Below, in pieces: positions 5,010 to 7,890 of a stretch of DNA of 7,890 nt. Below the pieces are notes generated by a model, which saw only the letters and a list, made by a program, of their open reading frames with translations, ran no database searches and was not told the DNA's origin. This DNA comes from Kiritimatiellia bacterium (GTDB lineage Bacteria > Verrucomicrobiota > Kiritimatiellia > RFP12 > UBA3636), in contig JAFPUX010000162.1 of assembly GCA_017413145.1 (NCBI GenBank), positions 1 through 7,890 on the forward strand, given 5' to 3'. The position numbers were made by a program, and so were the translations under genes. Positions within the stretch are counted from its first letter, which is position 1. Each line of letters starts with the position of its first letter.

Positions 5010-6037
5010 AAACCAATGCCATCCCGTTTCTCGCCGCGATTCTCCTGCCGCTCGCGGCCTGCGCCCAAACTCCCGCGCCGGAAACTCCCGCGACGGCGGA
5101 CGGCGAAAGCGCGACGCGGGAGCCCGCCGCCGTCTATTTCACGCACGACATTTCGCCGGAGGGGCTGCAAAAGGCCTACCGGGCGCTGGGGCGTCCGCTG
5201 GAGGGACGGAAAGTCGCGGTCAAGATTTCCACCGGCGAGGCCGGCAACACGAACTACCTCCAGCCCGCGCTCATCGGCCCGCTGGTGCAGTCGCTGAAGG
5301 GCGACATCGTCGAGTGCAACACCGCCTACGGCGGGTCGCGCCAGGAGACGGCCAAGCACCGCCGGACCATCGAGGAGCACGGTTTCGACGCCATCGCGCC
5401 CGTCGTCATCATGGACGAGTTCGCCGAGACGGAGATTCCCTGCCCGGCGGGCTCCGTCCACCTGGAGCGGGATTTGATCGGCGCGGCCTTCACGAACTAC
5501 ACGGGCTTCGTCATCCTCAACCACTTCAAGGGGCACCAGATGGGCGGGTTCGGCGGGGCGCTGAAGAACCTCTCCATCGGCGTCGCCTCCACCGCCGGCA
5601 AGGCGCGCATCCACTCCGCGGGCAAGACCGACGACGTGGGCGAGGTCTGGGGCGACCTGCCGCCGCAGGCCGACTTCATCGAATCGATGGCCGAGGCCGC
5701 CGGCGCCGTGGTCAACTGCATGGGCGACCGGGCCGTGTACATCAGCGTGATGAACAACCTCTCCATCGACTGCGACTGCAACGGCCACCCGGCCAAGCCC
5801 GAGATGGCGGACGTGGGAATCCTCGCCTCGCTCGACCCCGTGGCGCTGGACAAGGCGTGCGTCGACCTCGTCTACGCCTCCGACCCCGCCACCAGCGCGT
5901 CCCTCCGCGCCCGCATGGAAAGGCAGCTCGGCCCGCACATCCTCGACCACGCCGAAACCCTCGGCTACGGCTCCAAGGCCTACAAGCTCGTCTCCCTCGA
6001 CGGCAACGCCCCGCCCTCCACCGAGCGCGTCGACTGA
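5006..6037 (+). CDS. DUF362 domain lipoprotein
   Basis: 343 residues. The lipoprotein signal has hydrophobic residues 7-18 and lipobox LAAC (Cys19), followed by a Pro/Thr/Ala linker to about residue 40. The rest is one DUF362 domain: VAVKISTGEAGNTNYLQP, the block HFKGHQMGGFGGALKNLSIG (173-192), KARIHSAGKTDD, and the signature DCDCNGHPAKPEMADVGILASLDPVALDKAC (about 255-285), with Cys256, Cys258 and Cys285. DUF362 proteins often come with [4Fe-4S] ferredoxin modules and have been linked to Fe-S or redox chemistry, but their reaction is unsettled; this one has no separate CxxCxxC ferredoxin domain. AAAGGA (4993-4998) 7 nt before the ATG at 5006 fixes the start and excludes upstream ATGs in the same frame, which would add Arg-rich shadow sequence. 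The outward-facing lipid anchor matches the exported redox proteins to the left. Family assignment is strong, function unknown. Confidence 0.85.
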   Translation: MKTNAIPFLAAILLPLAACAQTPAPETPATADGESATREPAAVYFTHDISPEGLQKAYRALGRPLEGRKVAVKISTGEAGNTNYLQPALIGPLVQSLKGDIVECNTAYGGSRQETAKHRRTIEEHGFDAIAPVVIMDEFAETEIPCPAGSVHLERDLIGAAFTNYTGFVILNHFKGHQMGGFGGALKNLSIGVASTAGKARIHSAGKTDDVGEVWGDLPPQADFIESMAEAAGAVVNCMGDRAVYISVMNNLSIDCDCNGHPAKPEMADVGILASLDPVALDKACVDLVYASDPATSASLRARMERQLGPHILDHAETLGYGSKAYKLVSLDGNAPPSTERVD

Positions 6038-6204
6038 CTTTCCGTCCCCTGCCCGCCATCCGGTCATCCAAACGCCTCCACCCGGTTTTCGCGCTTGAAA
6101 AACGGTCCGCTTCCCCCCACGATACGGCAGGTCTTTTGGACGTCCAGCGGTTCTGGGCCGTCTGGAAGGCTGCATGCCGACCCCCATTCTTCGGAGACCC
6201 GACC
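6038..6204. other. Intergenic region before the CDF transporter
   Basis: 167 bp without a convincing gene. It holds a weak hairpin (CCGGTTTTC at 6082-6090 against GAAAAACGG at 6097-6105, one mismatch, 6-nt loop) with no T-run after it, so it is not a clear terminator. TTGAAA (6095-6100) could be a -35 box, but no good -10 follows at 17 bp. TGGACGTCCA (6137-6146) is a perfect 10-bp palindrome and a possible operator. No riboswitch was recognised. Confidence 0.35.
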
Positions 6205-7335
6205 ATGACCATCCGCGACCTCCCAGCCATCGCCGACTCCGCCGCGCGCGAGCGCCGCATCACCCGGACGAGCTTCCTCGGCATCGCCGCGAACCTGCTG
6301 CTGGCCGGCTTCAAGGCCGCCGTGGGGCTGCTCTCCAACTCCGTCGCCATCGTCCTCGACGCGGTGAACAACCTCTCCGACGCCTTGAGCTCGGTCCTCA
6401 CGATTCTCGGCGTCAAGCTCGCGCGCCGGCCGCCCACGGCGAAGCACCCGTTCGGGTTCGGGCGCATCGAGTACTTCAGCGCCGTCGCCATCGCGGCCCT
6501 CGTCATCGCGGCGGGCGCGGGATCTATGGTGGAATCGGTCAAGAAAATCGTCCGCCCCGAAACCCCCGCCTACGGCACGGCGGCGCTCGTCATCGTCGCC
6601 GTCGCGGTCGTCGCGAAGTTCCTGCTGGGCCGCTACGTCTCGGCGCAGGGCCGCGCGTGCAACTCCGACGCGCTGGTCGCCTCCGGCGCGGACGCCAGTT
6701 TCGACGCGCTGATCTCGCTCTCCACCCTCGTCGGCGCCATCGTCTTCCTCGCGTTCAAGGTGAACCTCGACGGCTGGATTGGCGCGGCGATTTCCCTGTT
6801 CATCCTGAAGGCGGGCGTCGACATGCTACTCGGCGCCGTCGCCAACGTCATGGGACGCCGGCCCGACGCGGAGATCACCCGCCGCATCCGCGAGACGGTC
6901 AACGCCGTGCCGGGCGTCCTCGGCGCCTACGACCTGGTGCTGCACAACTACGGCCCCGACTCGGCCATCGGTTCCATCCACGTCGAAATCGACGCCTCCC
7001 TCGACGCCGCGTCCATCCACCACCTGACGCGCGCCGTGCAGGGTGCCGTGCTCGACCGGTTCCGCGTCTTCCTGACCGTCGGCGTCTACGCGGTCGACCC
7101 CGCCCGCCGCGCCGAGCGCGAAAAAATCGCGGAAACCGCGCGCCGCCATCCCGGCGTCCTCGGCGTGCACGGCGTCTTCTTCGACGACGCGGCCCGCTCC
7201 GGCTCGTTCGACGTCGTCGTCGATTTCACCGTCCGCGACCGCCCTGCCCTCCGCGACGCCCTCCTCGCCGAGCTCGCCCCCCTCTTCCCCGGCCGCTCCT
7301 TCGCCGTCAACTTCGACACCAACTACTCCGATTGA
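6205..7335 (+). CDS. Cation diffusion facilitator family transporter, Mn-type signature
   Basis: 376 residues. CDF antiporters export divalent metal ions from the cytosol in exchange for protons. Six membrane segments can be followed (about 24-44, 47-70, 90-112, 122-142, 165-185, 188-212). The TM2 metal site is DAVNNLSD, giving N55xxxD59; the TM5 site is GADASFD, giving D163xxxD167. Zn-type CDFs such as YiiP have DxxxD/HxxxD, while N..D/D..D is reported for Mn exporters such as MntE, so Mn2+ is the better guess. HPFGFGRIEY (81-90) is the conserved loop after TM2. The cytosolic tail is doubled: two ferredoxin-like dimerisation domains (about 222-298 and 304-376) each begin with a PGVLG motif (236-240, 316-320), whereas typical CDFs have one and are about 300 residues. 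GGAGA (6193-6197) lies 7 nt before the ATG and fixes the start. Confidence 0.9.
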   Translation: MTIRDLPAIADSAARERRITRTSFLGIAANLLLAGFKAAVGLLSNSVAIVLDAVNNLSDALSSVLTILGVKLARRPPTAKHPFGFGRIEYFSAVAIAALVIAAGAGSMVESVKKIVRPETPAYGTAALVIVAVAVVAKFLLGRYVSAQGRACNSDALVASGADASFDALISLSTLVGAIVFLAFKVNLDGWIGAAISLFILKAGVDMLLGAVANVMGRRPDAEITRRIRETVNAVPGVLGAYDLVLHNYGPDSAIGSIHVEIDASLDAASIHHLTRAVQGAVLDRFRVFLTVGVYAVDPARRAEREKIAETARRHPGVLGVHGVFFDDAARSGSFDVVVDFTVRDRPALRDALLAELAPLFPGRSFAVNFDTNYSD

Positions 7336-7338
7336 AAA

Positions 7339-7370
7339 CTAGATACCTAGATATCTAGATACCTAGAAAA
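7339..7370. repeat. Four-copy 8-bp tandem repeat (CTAGATAC-type)
   Basis: CTAGATAC (7339-7346), CTAGATAT (7347-7354), CTAGATAC (7355-7362) and CTAGAAAA (7363-7370) follow each other directly in the 46-bp gap before the four-helix-bundle gene. The centre CTAGATATCTAG (7347-7358) is a perfect palindrome. It is strongly AT-rich against its surroundings and dense in CTAG, a tetramer that is rare in many bacterial genomes. It could be a regulatory site, a variable-number repeat, or the boundary of an inserted gene. Confidence 0.75.
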
Positions 7371-7381
7371 GAGAAAGCCCC

Positions 7382-7890
7382 ATGTCCCTCATCTTGAAGA
7401 ATCAAACCCACTGGGAGGGCCTCTACTACTACCGCAAGAGCGTGGTTCTTTACCAGATGACGGTCGTGTTCTGCCGCCGCTTCCTGCCGCCGCGCGGCGA
7501 CCGCACGGTCGACCAGATGGTCCAGGCGGCGCGGAGCGGGAAGCAGAACATCGTCGAGGGGCTGGCCGACGGCGTTGCGTCGACGGAGATGGAACTCAAG
7601 CTCCTGAACGTCGCCCGCTCCAGCTTCAAGGAACTGAAAGAGGACTATCTCGACTACCTGGCCGCCCATTCCCTGACCCGCTGGGAGCCGGGCCATCCGC
7701 GCTACGACGCTTTGCTCGCCTTCTGCCGCGCCCACAACGACCTGCCCGGCTACGAGCCGCATTTCGCGGTCTGGAGCGCCGAGGAAACCGCGAACTGCGC
7801 CGTCACCCTCTGCCACATGGTGGACAAGATGCTCACCACCACCCTCGCCAAAAAGGAGCGCGACTTCGCCGAAAACGGCGGCATCCGCGA
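7382..7890 (+). CDS. Four-helix-bundle (S23/IVP-like) protein, 3' partial
   Basis: 169 codons are visible and the frame is still open at the window edge. The N-terminal part (about 1-95) matches the S23 ribosomal-associated / 23S rRNA intervening-sequence-protein fold: LYYYRKSVVLYQMTVVFCRRF (helix 1), DQMVQAARSGKQNIVEGLADG (helix 2, with the R..QNIxEG signature at 51-60), then LLNVARSSFKELKEDYLDYL (helix 3). The following region (about 96-169), with RWEPGHPRYDALLAF and a helical AVTLCHMVDKMLTTTL, fits the 'four helix bundle suffix' extension known to accompany this fold. The fold includes diversity-generating-retroelement Avd subunits, but most members lie in ordinary genomic places and have unknown, probably nucleic-acid-binding, roles. 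The ATG at 7382 has only a weak purine-rich ribosome site (GAGAAAG, 7371-7377) and is preceded by the CTAGATAC repeats. It lies 46 bp from the CDF gene, probably not functionally tied to it. Confidence 0.8.
   Translation, partial: MSLILKNQTHWEGLYYYRKSVVLYQMTVVFCRRFLPPRGDRTVDQMVQAARSGKQNIVEGLADGVASTEMELKLLNVARSSFKELKEDYLDYLAAHSLTRWEPGHPRYDALLAFCRAHNDLPGYEPHFAVWSAEETANCAVTLCHMVDKMLTTTLAKKERDFAENGGIR

Noticed and set aside
6082..6105. Intrinsic terminator between the DUF362 and CDF genes
   Set aside because: The hairpin has a mismatch and no T-run on either side, so it does not meet the usual pattern.
6038..6204. N-terminal extension of the CDF gene or a Mn riboswitch
   Set aside because: The frame is open but has no start with a ribosome site and no membrane or domain sequence, and no conserved riboswitch core was recognised by eye.
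7339..7370. CRISPR-like array
   Set aside because: Units are 8 bp and directly adjoining with no spacers, so this is a short tandem repeat.

Overview
The window is a GC-rich stretch (roughly two thirds G+C or more by eye) with every recognisable gene on the + strand and short gaps between them. Three things suggest a host-associated anaerobe of the Kiritimatiellota/Lentisphaerota/Verrucomicrobiota type: the gene set (a NosR-like membrane Fe-S protein, several flavin reductase or flavodoxin-type proteins, a DUF362 lipoprotein), a REP-associated (RAYT) transposase, and a four-helix-bundle 'S23-like' protein. This taxonomic reading is inference from family composition; no ribosomal or other marker gene is present.

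Left part (1-3784): a compact redox cluster. A 5'-truncated membrane protein with two CX3CP motifs (NosR/NapH/CcoG-like) overlaps by 4 bp a membrane-anchored flavin reductase-like protein. A secreted CMD-cupin fusion follows after 28 bp. After a 96-bp gap that holds a plausible sigma70-type promoter come a cytosolic-looking flavin reductase and, overlapping it by 4 bp, a flavodoxin with a lipoprotein signal. Three of the five products carry export or anchoring signals. The simplest reading is that electrons pass from the cytosol through the membrane Fe-S protein to flavoproteins held on the outer face of the cytoplasmic membrane. This is the most interesting system in the window.

Middle (3795-5009): a RAYT-type Y1/HUH transposase gene that contains two GC-rich palindromic inserts within its reading frame and has an extra C-terminal domain. 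An AT-rich island with five phased TTCAT-core repeats follows. A possible 56-residue small ORF starts in that island and overlaps the next gene by 4 bp.

Right part (5006-7890): a DUF362 lipoprotein, a cation diffusion facilitator (CDF) transporter whose metal-site signature resembles Mn-type CDFs and which has two tandem C-terminal cytosolic domains, a four-copy 8-bp tandem repeat, and a four-helix-bundle (S23/IVP-like) protein that runs off the right edge. No tRNA, rRNA, CRISPR array or convincing intrinsic terminator was seen. No stretch longer than 300 bases lacks a gene; the largest gaps are about 200 bp (4806-5005, partly filled by the small ORF) and 167 bp (6038-6204).
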